NCBI GenBank assembly: GCA_002099365.1
Contig: MSED01000005.1
Span: 1,116,001 to 1,180,000 of the forward strand
Length of the DNA stretch: 64,000 nt
Source of the DNA: Phialophora verrucosa
Taxonomy: Eukaryota; Ascomycota; Eurotiomycetes; Chaetothyriales; Herpotrichiellaceae
Reading direction: 5' to 3'
Of this stretch, positions 29,314 through 39,762 are shown piece by piece. The notes under the pieces were generated by a model. The model ran no database searches, had not been told where the DNA came from, and saw nothing but the letters and a program-made list of their open reading frames with translations. A program made the translations under genes and the position numbers. The stretch's first letter is position 1. Each line of letters begins with the position of its first letter.

Positions 29314-31191
29314 TCACTCATCCTGAGTCTCGATAGTACTTCCTCGGAACCATCCAAAGATACTACCCCGGTTCGCGCGTTTGGTTATTTCATCATCTGG
29401 TGCTGTTTGCTCTTGTACCAATCTTAGCGGTCTCAACTGGTTTTGTTTCATCACCGCTCCAGGAATGTTGGTCTGGTTTGGCCGCTCTCCACCCACTTGT
29501 GGCGCAATTGAGCTTCCATCCGTGTTTGATTTCTGTTCGTCGCTATGCGAATCACTCATCACACTGTTGGCCGAACTGCTCACACGGTTACCCGAAGCTG
29601 ACGGTGTTCGTGCTGTTGTGGAAGTCGTGGCTCCGAAATATGATCCCTGGCCTTGCGACAATGGCGGGCTCAGTGGTCGAATGCTAGGGCTCAAGGGGTT
29701 TCCCGAGACTGTTCTCATAGGAGATCCACGAGTCATTTGCTGGACAACCGCAGCAGCCGCCGCATCAGTTTGTGCCTGATCAGATCTCGCCCTACGATGA
29801 CCCCGGTTCAGCGGTATACTTGGGGCAGTTTCTGGGTTTTCATTGGCCGAGGGCCCTGCTGTTGTCGGGTGTATGTACGACATTGGGCGTGCCTTTCCCC
29901 CTGGTCGCTGCACTACAGACCTGGCCCGCTGCAAGAATCCGGTAGCAGCGCCGGCTATGGTTGTAACAGGAGCGGCTGTTTGCTGGTCCGGTATCGCAGG
30001 CAGTGCCTTCTCAGCGACGGGTTTTGCGGGAGGAGAAGGTGGTTCGTCCTTGTCTTGGATAATGTGCTCGAAGCCTTCGTGCGACAGCAACCGTCCGATA
30101 ATCTTGTCGATGTATAACCGGAGGGCTTCGATCTCCGCCTTCAACGACTTGTTGTCTGCATCGAGTTTCTTGTATCCCTCGCTGTGGCCTTCTCCCGTTT
30201 CGTCCTCTGTCTCCTCCGTGGACTCGAGCTCCTCTGCAAGCGAGCTCATTCCAAGAGATTCACCTGGGTTGTGATCATGACGCATAAATTCGCCCTTGAG
30301 GGTCTTCTCACTCAGTAGCATCTCGTAACTCTCGTTTTCCTCCCTGAGTTTTGCATTCAATCGCTGATATTCCGAGACCTTGTTCTCAAGATCCAGCCTG
30401 CGTGCATCTTGCAAATGTTCCTGCTGGGCTAACTTAAGTTGTGCCTCAGCCAGATCGATCTGCAAGGAATTGATGGTATCCTCCTTCTGTTGCAAAGCAT
30501 ATGTGAGGTTTGGAGCATTGCTCCTCTGCGCAGCGTTTTCTGCGGCCACATCTTCCTTGGGCAGCTGGGGCTCAGTCACGCTCCCACTTCTGCTTGCGTT
30601 GAATCTTTCGATGCCGTTCAGGCGCAGGGTTTCGTTCAGCCGGTTGATGGTCGCTTGTTGCTGCCCTTCTTTTGCCGTGTGCTTGTCTCGCTCTTGCTGG
30701 AAAAGTCGTTCTTCTTCCGCACGCTGTCTCTCCAGCTCTCGGTTCTCTCTTCTCAGGTCATTGATTTCTGCTCTCAATTGGTCAACTTGGGTTCGGCTTT
30801 GAAAGTCGCGTTCCTCGGCGGCGGTCTGATCCTGAGAGGCTTTATCCAAATCCTGCCGCATCGCTTCCAGTTGATTTTTGTACTGCTGGGAAACCTGCTC
30901 AGCTCTTTCAAACCGACCTCGCAATTCTTGTATCTCTTTCAACAATTCAGAGTTCTTCGACCTGGACTCTTCATCCTCCATCTCGTTGTCACCAGAAGCA
31001 AGGGAAATGCTCGCGCGATTCGGTGTTTTACGCAAAGGTCGTGTCTGGCGGAAGGACGGAGTTCTGGCAAGGCCGGTTCCAGTGCTTGCCGGTACGGAAC
31101 TTGCAACGTTAGGCCTGCTGGGACTATTATCGTTGGGAGTGCGACGAGACGGGGTGCCAGACAGGGGAGTTCTGGAGTTGGGCGCCGCCAT
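29314..31191 (-). CDS. Long coiled-coil protein (hypothetical)
   Basis: Single exon, 625 aa from the ATG in TTCACCATGG, a near-ideal start context; the frame upstream has no ATG. Residues 1-70 are Ser/Thr/Pro/Arg-rich with repeated SRTPxxxTPSRRTP-like sites, suggesting proline-directed phosphorylation. A heptad-type coiled coil runs from about 80 to 290 (LLKEIQELRGRFERAEQVS onward), with a second segment near 340-375. The C-terminal third is Ser/Pro/Ala-rich, with a conserved-looking end RANRGSIFGWFRGSTIE. The architecture suggests a cytoskeletal, septal or spindle-associated scaffold, but I recognise no named family. It is divergent from RPL30. Confidence 0.75.
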   Translation of the reverse strand: MAAPNSRTPLSGTPSRRTPNDNSPSRPNVASSVPASTGTGLARTPSFRQTRPLRKTPNRASISLASGDNEMEDEESRSKNSELLKEIQELRGRFERAEQVSQQYKNQLEAMRQDLDKASQDQTAAEERDFQSRTQVDQLRAEINDLRRENRELERQRAEEERLFQQERDKHTAKEGQQQATINRLNETLRLNGIERFNASRSGSVTEPQLPKEDVAAENAAQRSNAPNLTYALQQKEDTINSLQIDLAEAQLKLAQQEHLQDARRLDLENKVSEYQRLNAKLREENESYEMLLSEKTLKGEFMRHDHNPGESLGMSSLAEELESTEETEDETGEGHSEGYKKLDADNKSLKAEIEALRLYIDKIIGRLLSHEGFEHIIQDKDEPPSPPAKPVAEKALPAIPDQQTAAPVTTIAGAATGFLQRARSVVQRPGGKARPMSYIHPTTAGPSANENPETAPSIPLNRGHRRARSDQAQTDAAAAAVVQQMTRGSPMRTVSGNPLSPSIRPLSPPLSQGQGSYFGATTSTTARTPSASGNRVSSSANSVMSDSHSDEQKSNTDGSSIAPQVGGERPNQTNIPGAVMKQNQLRPLRLVQEQTAPDDEITKRANRGSIFGWFRGSTIETQDE

Positions 31192-31872
31192 GGTGAAAGC
31201 TGCTGGTCGGATGGCCAAGCAATCGACTCGCGCTGAGATACGAAAGTAGGGTGAGAAAACGCAAGGTGCCGAGTGGATGGGCTTAGAAGCAGTTTGTTGA
31301 CTGCAACATAAATAGGCTGGAGTATGTGGATGGTATTGGCAGGAGATCGGAATCGAAGTTGGTATTGGTCAGAGAGCGAGCCTGCGCCTTAGCGAAGTTC
31401 AGCTTGGACGTTTGTGATGGGTAATGTTTTGGAAACCAATACAGGATAATGCTGAGCAGACTCTTCAGCTGGCAAACTCGAGTGCAACATTACGAGCATC
31501 CGGTTGTTTGGGCACATGCCAGTCTCGTGCAATAAACAGCAGGAGCACCAGCGGAGCCTCGAGCCCTTGCTTGTGAGGCACTTGAGCGCCGGAAACAAGG
31601 CCCACAGGCCCCCTGCTTGCGGGTGAGTACATACATAGCCGCATGACTGGTGGCGCTTTGTTTGCTACGTAAACTGAAGCAGTGATCAGCCCGACTGCAC
31701 TTGTAGCTTTTTGGTCGACCCTTCTGCCAAGGCCACATTGCCTGCAATGAGAATTTCGCCGAATGATTTGCGCTAGTCGACTGGATTTCACCTTACAACC
31801 ACCCTTCGAACATCAACTTGCCGGAGCGCATCCTTCAATCGAATCTACTTCGACAACTAGTAGAGCGCAACG
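31192..31872. promoter_or_regulatory. Bidirectional promoter region, coiled-coil gene / RPL30
   Basis: 681 nt between divergent start codons. The RPL30 side ends in a short pyrimidine-rich leader. I did not identify a specific ribosomal-protein promoter element. Confidence 0.45.
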
Positions 31873-32343
31873 ATGGCACCGAAGAAAGCGAAGAAAACGA
31901 CCGACAGCATCAACTCGCGCCTGGCGCTTGTGATGAAGTCCGGCAAAGGTGATTTCCCATCTCGCCCAGTATGGTCGAAGCAAGTCTGACTCTTTCACAC
32001 AGTCACCCTGGGTTACAAGTCAACACTCAAGTGCCTCCGATCCGGCAAAGCCAAGCTTGTTATCATTGCTGGCAACACTCCTCCCCTCCGCAAGAGCGAG
32101 CTGGAATACTACTCCATGCTTTCAAAGACCAATGTCCACCATTTCGCTGGGAACAACGTGAGTGATATAAAATATAGAAGACCCTGAGAAGGAGCTCTTT
32201 CACGCTCTGGAGGGACACAAGCTAACACAATATCTTCCCCGTTATAGATCGAACTGGGCACCGCTTGTGGAAAGCTCTACCGTTGCTCAACGATGGCCGT
32301 CCTTGACGCTGGTGACTCTGATATCCTCGGCGCCGCTTCATAA
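31873..32343 (+). CDS. RPL30: 60S ribosomal protein L30 (eL30)
   Basis: Three exons, 31873-31948, 32003-32157 and 32248-32343, give 108 aa, the normal length. eL30 is a small L7Ae-fold protein of the large subunit; the yeast protein also binds its own transcript to control splicing. The sequence reads SINSRLALVMKSGKVTLGY, then LVIIAGNTPPLRKSELEYY and GTACGKLYRCSTMAVLDAGD, all typical. Intron 1 splits the Val codon of VTLGY. Both introns use GTGA(T/G) donors. It is followed in tandem by RPL10. Confidence 0.97.
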
Positions 32344-32854
32344 GCTATTTGGTCAAGCAAAATGCGGACTATGAGACCGCGCTTGTCATGTAATGAGAAT
32401 CCTACAGGCGGTTGCGTTCAAGGAAGGGCAGTTGAGACGACAAGTGCTCGCGCAAGTCCCACAACAGGAACCAAAAGTTTGAAGAGATTCGCAGGAAATG
32501 CAGAGCTTGATCTCACCTTCAACATTCTTCTACTATGCATTTAGACATTCTGCCTCTTCTCCTGATATGCTCGGTACTCTCTTCTCTGTAAAAGTAAATT
32601 CGTTCTTATCTGGTATAGTTGGCTTCGGACTGCTTGGAAGTGACTCGGCTCCAAAATCTGCCGAAGCCGAGTTGTGACTCAAATGGCAGGTGGCGCGGCT
32701 CTGAGTGGCGCAAATCGCATCGCCCACTAGCTTGGCATTTCGCTTTGAAATCCAAATTCATCACAACCTGTACAAAGGGTCATCGTCGCCTCTCCAACTT
32801 CCTCCCTTAGCACATTGTTCGCAAGAAGTGCAAATTGATCCGTAAACCGTCACA
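32344..32854. other. Intergenic spacer, RPL30 to RPL10
   Basis: 511 nt with the 3' UTR of RPL30 and the promoter of RPL10. No further feature is seen. Confidence 0.45.
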
Positions 32855-33686
32855 ATGGCCAGAAGACCTGCTCGTTGCTACCGCTACTGCAAGAACAAGC
32901 CCTATCGTGAGTTCCCCTGCTCTTCGAAAGACGGCACCGTCGTTCCCGGAGTCATTTTAATGTTCTGCCAACAACGGTTCATGCTGACGGAGATTCGCAG
33001 CCAAGTCTCGATTCAACCGTGGTGTACCAGACCCCAAGATCCGTATCTTCGACCTCGGACGAAAGCGCGCCAATGTCGACGAATTTCCTCTCTGCGTCCA
33101 CATGGTTTCCAATGAGTACGAACAATTGAGCTCCGAAGCCCTTGAAGCCGCACGTATCTGCGCCAACAAGTACGTCTACCAATGACTCTAAGAAGAGAGC
33201 GTGATGGCTAACACAAATCCTAGGTATCTCGTCAAGATTGCCGGCAAAGAAGGTTTCCATCTCCGTATCCGAGCCCACCCATACCATGTCGTCCGTATCA
33301 ACAAGATGTTGTCCTGCGCTGGTGCCGATAGACTTCAGACCGGTATGAGAGGCGCATGGGGCAAGCCTAACGGCACTGTCGCCCGTGTCAACATTGGCCA
33401 AATTCTTCTCTCTGTCCGAACCCGAGACGCCCATCGTGCTACTGCTATCGAGGCTCTGCGACGATCGATGTACAAGTTCCCCGGTCGCCAGAAGATCATC
33501 GTCAGCAAGAACTGGGGTTTCACACCGCTCAGACGCGAGGAATATGTCAAGCTCAAGCAGGAGGGTCGTGTTTTGATCGATGGCGCCTACGTTCAGTTCT
33601 TGAGGAACAAGGGCAGCATCGAAGAAAACATGAAGCGATTCCCGGGTGCCTATGAGGGTGGCAGCGAGATTGCTGCTGAGGCATAG
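32855..33686 (+). CDS. RPL10: 60S ribosomal protein L10 (uL16)
   Basis: Three exons, 32855-32906, 33001-33169 and 33224-33686, give 227 aa. uL16 sits near the peptidyl-transferase centre and is one of the last proteins loaded onto the 60S subunit. The start [20 protein letters not shown] is diagnostic; its final Pro codon is split by intron 1. The protein continues with RFNRGVPDPKIRIFDLG, HPYHVVRINKMLSCAGADRL, the loop RGAWGKPNGTVARV, and GRQKIIVSKNWGFT. The C-terminus is a few residues longer than in yeast. Together with RPL30 it forms a tandem ribosomal-protein pair. Confidence 0.97.
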
Positions 33687-35173
33687 ATGTCACGTTAGGG
33701 AACCCGGGCCCTACGGAGTGGATTGGCGAGGATGAAAGTGGATTGCAAAACGCAGGTCACTAGCAATAACCAAGACAAACGGTTATTTGAGGGTGTCTAG
33801 TGCGTTGCCTGGTGAGCTCTCGTTCAGCGCGAAGAGAACAGTTAGAAGCCGGCAAATAGTTTCCGACGAGTCCATAGGGAGAGTCCATCTGAGTACCTCC
33901 GACAGGGATAGACAACAAAAATGTGCCCGGGAACAATATGAGTCCAAGTTTCATGCAGTCCTCCTAGTAGAACTCGATTCTGAACGAGCAAAATGATGTA
34001 ACAAAGCCAAAAAATAGTCACTGGATGTTATGTCCGGCTCGAGCCACAATTATTATGCCTGATCATGATCATATTGACGAGACCAGGGGACTCGCATGCG
34101 ACAGATGATCCACTTCCTGAGGCTCGAAATGATCATTCTCCTTTCAGCGAAAGTGACCGAAAGGCGAATGGCTTCATGCCACAATCCAAACGTCAGATTG
34201 CGTGCCTAAACATCAATTTTTAACCCTGGCCCCAGATGGCTAAGCTCATGCATGTTGAGCCCAAAGCCCCCTCGCAGCCTTATGGATGCAGCTGCAGGCT
34301 GCAGAAAGCGGCAATATTTCTCGAACAGGGCGGAAGGAACAGAAGGCGAAAGAATGGCTCGCGTGTTTTCTCAGAAGTGGTGCGCATTTTATCAAGGGGT
34401 GTTAGTCAGAAAAGCCGCCTGAGTCCGCAGCGACCAAAAGGGCGTGGGATTCAGCGAGGGCCCTGGCACTTTTCGGCGGAGACAGATGGGAGATCTCTCG
34501 GATTCTTATCTTTCAACCAACGCGCCGAAGGGATGGGAAGACTAAGCCGGGAGCGGAGGGCAGGAAAGGCCTATGATAGCAGTATGACCTACAAGGAATC
34601 TCGCATATCGTCATGCATGCCGCCTATGGCCGCAGCGTTTGGTCATCTGTCACCTGCGGCTGGGTTCGCTTCATCCTGTTTCGGGGAGTCCTTCCAGCTG
34701 CTCTATCAACCATTACGAGTGACACCGTCCTCGGAACTGGGACGTGTCACACTCCCAACCAAACTGTGTGCAGGGCGATACAACCTGCTTCCTCCTTTTG
34801 TCCAACACCCTTTCCCCTTCCTTCACTCAACAACGATAACCCTTAATACGTTGGCCACTTTATTCCCAAGCAGAGCCTCTATCGTCACCCCTGTGGACCG
34901 ACCATCTGACCCTAAATTTCCCGAAAGAGCATATTATTGATCACCCTGCTCCTCAATCGGAGCTGGACCTCCACTTGAGCAGGGCATACAACCCCGAGAG
35001 GCCAAAGAGGGGAGACAAAGAAGACTGACGGCACAAAGTGCGCGAGTCTTTGTCATCTATCATCCAGTCAAGCATTCTTCTCATCGCATACCTTGACAAC
35101 AAGTCTAGGAGAAATTGTATAGTTCGTGCACCCTGTAGCACGACCTACCCCATACATTCGCGGGTTGGGAATC
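33687..35173. other. Intergenic region, 1.5 kb
   Basis: The only sizeable frame is 234 codons at 34236-34940, which I do not accept as a gene (see findings). A 12-bp palindrome TGATCATGATCA is at 34060-34071. The right end holds the leader of the next gene. No tRNA signature is seen. Confidence 0.45.
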
Positions 35174-36808
35174 ATGGCGTTCCAACAGCAGTCCGCGGCC
35201 CCGCGCCCTATCGCCATCAACGCATACCAGTCACAAGAATCATCATCGCAGACACATCTACAACCGACACACATCTCAGAATCACAAGAATGGGTACTTT
35301 TCTCCCCCAGCACCGCCGAGTCAACCATTACCAGAACACAGCCGAGTCACACCGCGGGAGTATCAAGAGCAAGCGACATATCGTTGAATACCGCTGGACG
35401 GTCAGGCAGACTTGAGTCGTCGGTCTTTGATGAAGAAGTGACAGAAGACGGCGAGCTAGACAGCCTCGACGATGGACTACATGCTTTCAGAGAATCTCCC
35501 CTATACCCTACAATTTCCAACCAGACTCAGGGTGCTGTATTACCAGCCCACGATGGCCTAGGATCCTTTCAAGCCTCAAGCCCACCGGTACTAGAGCAAT
35601 TATGGCAACACGAAGCATACAACCCGAAACGAAAGCATGACGGACATCATCGCCGGCCGTCAAGCGTGCAGCGGAGGCTGGATACCATTGACGAGATCGA
35701 AGCTCAGGCAAGCGAAGAAAAGAGAATGAGAATAGAGAAATGGCGAATTGAACAGAGCCAAGCGTTGATGGACGAAGTGGAACGAGAAACTCGCAGCCGA
35801 CTAAGGCGAGGGTCGCGTCAGTCCACGTATCAAGAGACGCTTGCCTCTATCAACGAGGACGTGCTTGGGTCGACACCCAAGCAAAGCGATTATTTGTCTC
35901 GGCCAAGTGAAGAGCCTGAGGAGTCAGAACCATTCTGGCGTCGCATTACGAGAAGATTCATCCGCGATGTCATCGGCATTGACGAACCACTTCTGTCGGT
36001 CATCTTTGGAGAATCCTTACCAGAAGAGGCATTCGAGCAGAGACCATCGGCCAGCAATGCTCTACCCACGATCCCTGAGCAGATGCCTGTGGGGCGCAGC
36101 ATTGAAGATTCAACGTGGAGGGACAAGCTTCTTCAGCGCATTGCCCGCGAACTGGGCGTATTCGTGCATCAACTATCACCACATCCAGGAGCTTTCGCGA
36201 CTTACTCTCGAAGCCCTGATTATGCCGGTATGCCGGTGCAGATGTCCCATCCCAAGAGAGAAAACTCGGTGCCGACCACAGTGGAGGCCCAAGTCCAAGA
36301 TACTGTCTCGTCAGCGATGACGCCCAACTTTCCTCCAACAGTCCGAGACCCTGCCCATGCTGAAAGCTGGGGCTTTGAAGAAGACCCAGTCTCAGCAACC
36401 TCGCCACTGAATTCTTCCAGAAGCCTGCAGCAGGAGCGAGAATATTGGGAAAGAGAGCTTGACCTGAAGATGGTTTTTCGATATCTGAGAGACAGGTTCG
36501 TGAGCAGATCTTCGGCACAATCTCCACAAGTCTCCAGACAGCCGATCGAAGACGCAGCTACGCGAACGGCGATTATACGGCAACATCATCCTCTGATTGC
36601 TCGAGCTCAACGATCTCCCGTACGGGTACGAAGGGAGTCAAGGACAAGTATCAAAAGACCTGCAAGCAGCTGCGCCAGCGAAAGTGTACGCAGCAGCAGG
36701 AAAGCCTCCTTGGTGATGAGCGGTTCAAGCCGAAACTACTGGGATATTGGAGGCAGTGTGGGAAGTGGCAGTATTCTGGCAAGCGGCGGAGCTTGGGGAG
36801 AAGTGTAG
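35174..36808 (+). CDS. Conserved-looking protein of unknown function
   Basis: Single exon, 544 aa, from the ATG in AATCATGGCG. I do not recognise the family. The first 150 residues are Gln/Ser/Thr-rich and probably disordered. A charged helix follows at about 185-225 (EIEAQASEEKRMRIEKWRIE). An aromatic and hydrophobic block at about 255-290, FWRRITRRFIRDVIGIDEPL then LSVIFGESLPEE, stands out as a likely folded or interaction segment. A second ordered block begins at TWRDKLLQRIARELGVFVHQ. The last 120 residues are Arg/Ser-rich. No membrane helix or signal peptide is seen. Confidence 0.7.
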   Translation: MAFQQQSAAPRPIAINAYQSQESSSQTHLQPTHISESQEWVLFSPSTAESTITRTQPSHTAGVSRASDISLNTAGRSGRLESSVFDEEVTEDGELDSLDDGLHAFRESPLYPTISNQTQGAVLPAHDGLGSFQASSPPVLEQLWQHEAYNPKRKHDGHHRRPSSVQRRLDTIDEIEAQASEEKRMRIEKWRIEQSQALMDEVERETRSRLRRGSRQSTYQETLASINEDVLGSTPKQSDYLSRPSEEPEESEPFWRRITRRFIRDVIGIDEPLLSVIFGESLPEEAFEQRPSASNALPTIPEQMPVGRSIEDSTWRDKLLQRIARELGVFVHQLSPHPGAFATYSRSPDYAGMPVQMSHPKRENSVPTTVEAQVQDTVSSAMTPNFPPTVRDPAHAESWGFEEDPVSATSPLNSSRSLQQEREYWERELDLKMVFRYLRDRFVSRSSAQSPQVSRQPIEDAATRTAIIRQHHPLIARAQRSPVRVRRESRTSIKRPASSCASESVRSSRKASLVMSGSSRNYWDIGGSVGSGSILASGGAWGEV

Positions 36809-37358
36809 AATATTACGACCCTTGCATTACAGGGCATGTCTGCGGCGTGTTACAGCATAGAGCGAAGGGAAAGGGACTGATTGTACGAATATGGACTACG
36901 ACTACATGATGTTGGCTGAGAATTCCACTTATCGGGCTATTTCAGGTTTGAGAGTCGGGCAGGAGAGGTTTAGAACCTGCGACTCATGTCACGAATATAC
37001 AGTACGCCATCTACTACCTCAGACGCGAGCGCCTCAACCTGCTCCTCCCAACAATCGTAGTGACAGTCAGGTTTGTCTGCTGGCTTTCCGACAAACCGCC
37101 AGTACGTCATAGAAATTCCGGGACGTAGCGATCACATGATTCCATAGACTGCCTTCTGATTGGCCTACTGTTAGCAAGCAACTGCGCCATTGTTTACAAT
37201 CTTGGTCTTGACGCTCTCCCCGAGGCAATTGATTCTCTTTCGCTCAGTTCTTCCAATCTTGCATCCTACTACCGTTCTATCCAGCTGACGCTGCGCTGTC
37301 GCTGAACGTGGTCGCCTGAGTTTGACCGCAGTAGTGGCCTGTGGCCGCCGTCGCAACC
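36809..37358. other. Intergenic spacer before SRC1
   Basis: 550 nt with a 3' UTR and the SRC1 promoter. No gene or clear motif is seen. Confidence 0.45.
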
Positions 37359-39762
37359 ATGGCCGATGAGGATGAACTCTACTATCTGCAACCCGGCTTC
37401 GACCTCAATTCACTGACGGTCCCGCGCATGCGGTCTATCCTTGTCGCGCAAAACATCCATTACCCATCTTCGGCAAAGAAAAGTCAGCTATTGGAGATCC
37501 TCGAGAACGAAGTGCTGCCGAAGAGGGAGAAATTACTGAGGGCGCAAGCCAGAGTCCGGCGCACGAGTAAAGGCATAACAGATGTGCCCAGCAGCCAAGA
37601 AAGCACGATCTCTGGCGATGAGGGCGATGACAGACAGCTGATGCCCCCTCCGCCCACTCCGAGGACGCCACGCAGCAGGAAGAGCAAGTCGGACCTCACA
37701 GCCGGAGAGTCTGTTGTTCGAGCGCCGTCCACGTCTAAGAGAACAAAAACCCCAAGTAGACGGAGTACTACAAGAACGCCACGCGCATCGGATGCTGAAC
37801 ATACAGAACCGGAGGAAGCGAAGTCCACGGTTCGCAGACCGCGAAAGAGTGCGCCCACCCAGGTTGCACTGGAACCGGCCGTGAAGATCGAGGAAGCAGA
37901 TGCCAGACTGAAGAGGGAGTCACTCGAAGCAGGCACCAGCCCTTTCTCAGACGAAAACCCGTTTCAGTCCGGATCCAGCCCTCCATCTGCATCAGATCGG
38001 CGCAAATCTGCTTCACGATCCCGGAAGTCCTTGTCGTCGAGTACCACCACCAAGCGCAGACAGACTACATCTACGTCTCTGAAGCCAGAAGAGTCATCTC
38101 CTTCGCGATCGACTGTTTCCTTTCCTATCTCGAGACTCACGTCTACGGGCACGGAAGACGGCATCACAACGACGGAAGAGTTCACTCCAGATGCTGCCCG
38201 TGAGCTTGCAGAGGACGAGCAAAACGGCCAATTAGCTCCTGGCAGGACATCTACTCTTGTCCGACGAAAGAAGAAGAAACCAGCCGGCCCCATAGCGAAG
38301 ACCGCTCCTCTGGCTATTCTCACGACGGTTCTCGGCGCACTGGGAGCATGGTATCGACAAGAGAAGATCAATGTCGGCTACTGTGGAGTTGGTGAACCGA
38401 ACTGGTCGCTGGCATCCAACCCACACATTCCCGCGTGGGTGCACGAGAACTTTCAACCCAGCTGTGAACCTTGCCCGCAACATGCAGTGTGCTATCCGAA
38501 CATGGAAGTGGAGTGCGAGAACGACTTTGTTCTCAAGCCACATCCGTTGAGCTTGAATGGAGGGTTGCCACTTCCTCCCACATGTGAGCCGGACAGTGAG
38601 AAACAGAGAAGAATCAAAGCCGTCGCAGATCGAGCAATTGAGGAACTTCGCGAAAGAAGAGCCTCCTACGAGTGTGGTGAAGAAATCACAGCCCCTTCCA
38701 ACCCAGTCGCGCGGGAAAATGAGGCAGTCAAAGCTATGGCCAAGGCAACAAAGCCACAGCTGGAGATTACGGAGGAAGACCTCAAGAAGACGGTATCGAA
38801 GATGAAGCGAAGAGGCATGACGGACGAGGAATTTGAGGATTTGTGGCGCGGTGCTCTTGGAGATATCTTGGGCAGAGATGAAGTTCAGGTTACCCAGGAT
38901 CGGTACGTTTCTGCTGATTTTTGTGTTTGCACTCCCGCCCACGGCACGATTGGCATTCCTGCTATGACTCTAGTTGACGACCCAGTCGCGGTCCCCCATC
39001 AATGTCCCTTTGGCCTGCACCTTGATTTCTTGAGCCACCTCCTTTTGGTGCTGATTGGCCCCTAAGTTCTCGTCCCTGAAGCTCGGGGCTGGATGCATTA
39101 GACCTTTATTTAGCGATTCACTGACTGACTCGAAGTCCTCTTCTTGCAACAACAGATCCGGAAGGCAGCTCCTCTCCTCCTCCTCCCTCGCAAGACTCCC
39201 CCTCACCTGCGCCATCCGACGATCGCTACTACGAGCAATTGCAGAGAATCGAATCCCTATTGCAATTTTGATCCTGCTTGCTTCGGGATTGGCGTACGGT
39301 CGCAACCAGATCATCACCCACAAGCAGAACACGGCGCGCATTCCGGGCCTCGTGGCCACGACGTTGGATAGGTTAGCCACCCAAGCGGCACTGAATCAAG
39401 ATGGGCGCGTCTCCGAGCCTTTCATCAGTATTGGGCAGCTCAGAGATGACGTGCTCAGGAGCGTCTTCAGTGCTTCGGAGCGTGAGCGTGTCTGGCGAAG
39501 CGTGCGGAGGATCGTCGAAGGGAATTCGAATGTACGAGCCGGCAATAGGGAAGGCGGCAAGACCGGTGAAGTGAGCCGTGTTTGGGAGTGGATTGGGCCT
39601 GTGGATCTGGCGCCAGGGTTGGAAGGGAGGAGGTCCGGCGGCATGATCACAGATGGAAGGGCCGGAGAAAGTAGCAGCCCTGGTGATGAGAGTGTGGTGA
39701 AGCCCGAGGACAGGTCGAATTTGGAGGTGAGGCGGTGGGATGAAGGACGGCCGATTTATTGA
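37359..39762 (+). CDS. SRC1: Inner nuclear membrane protein Src1/Heh1 (Man1 family)
   Basis: Two exons, 37359-38902 and 39156-39762, give 716 aa. LEM/HeH proteins of the inner nuclear membrane tether chromatin, including rDNA and subtelomeres, and take part in pore quality control. The N-terminal HeH helix-extension-helix covers about 10-50 (LTVPRMRSILVAQNIHYPSS). A long basic Ser/Arg-rich linker follows, suited to nuclear import and DNA contact. TM1 is at about 310-330 (APLAILTTVLGALGAWY). The Man1-Src1 luminal domain has conserved Cys residues (YCGVGEPNW, CEPCPQHAVC, CEND). TM2 is at about 548-566 (IPIAILILLASGLAYG), before a winged-helix-like C-terminal region. The intron (253 nt) lies between the luminal domain and TM2 and is unusually long for this window. 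Confidence 0.93.

Noticed and set aside
38903..38910. Overlapping alternative 5' splice sites in SRC1 as in budding yeast (GT at 38903 and 38907)
   Set aside because: The second GT (GTTTCT) is a poor donor, and its use would shift the frame. Intron retention is the more plausible alternative form.
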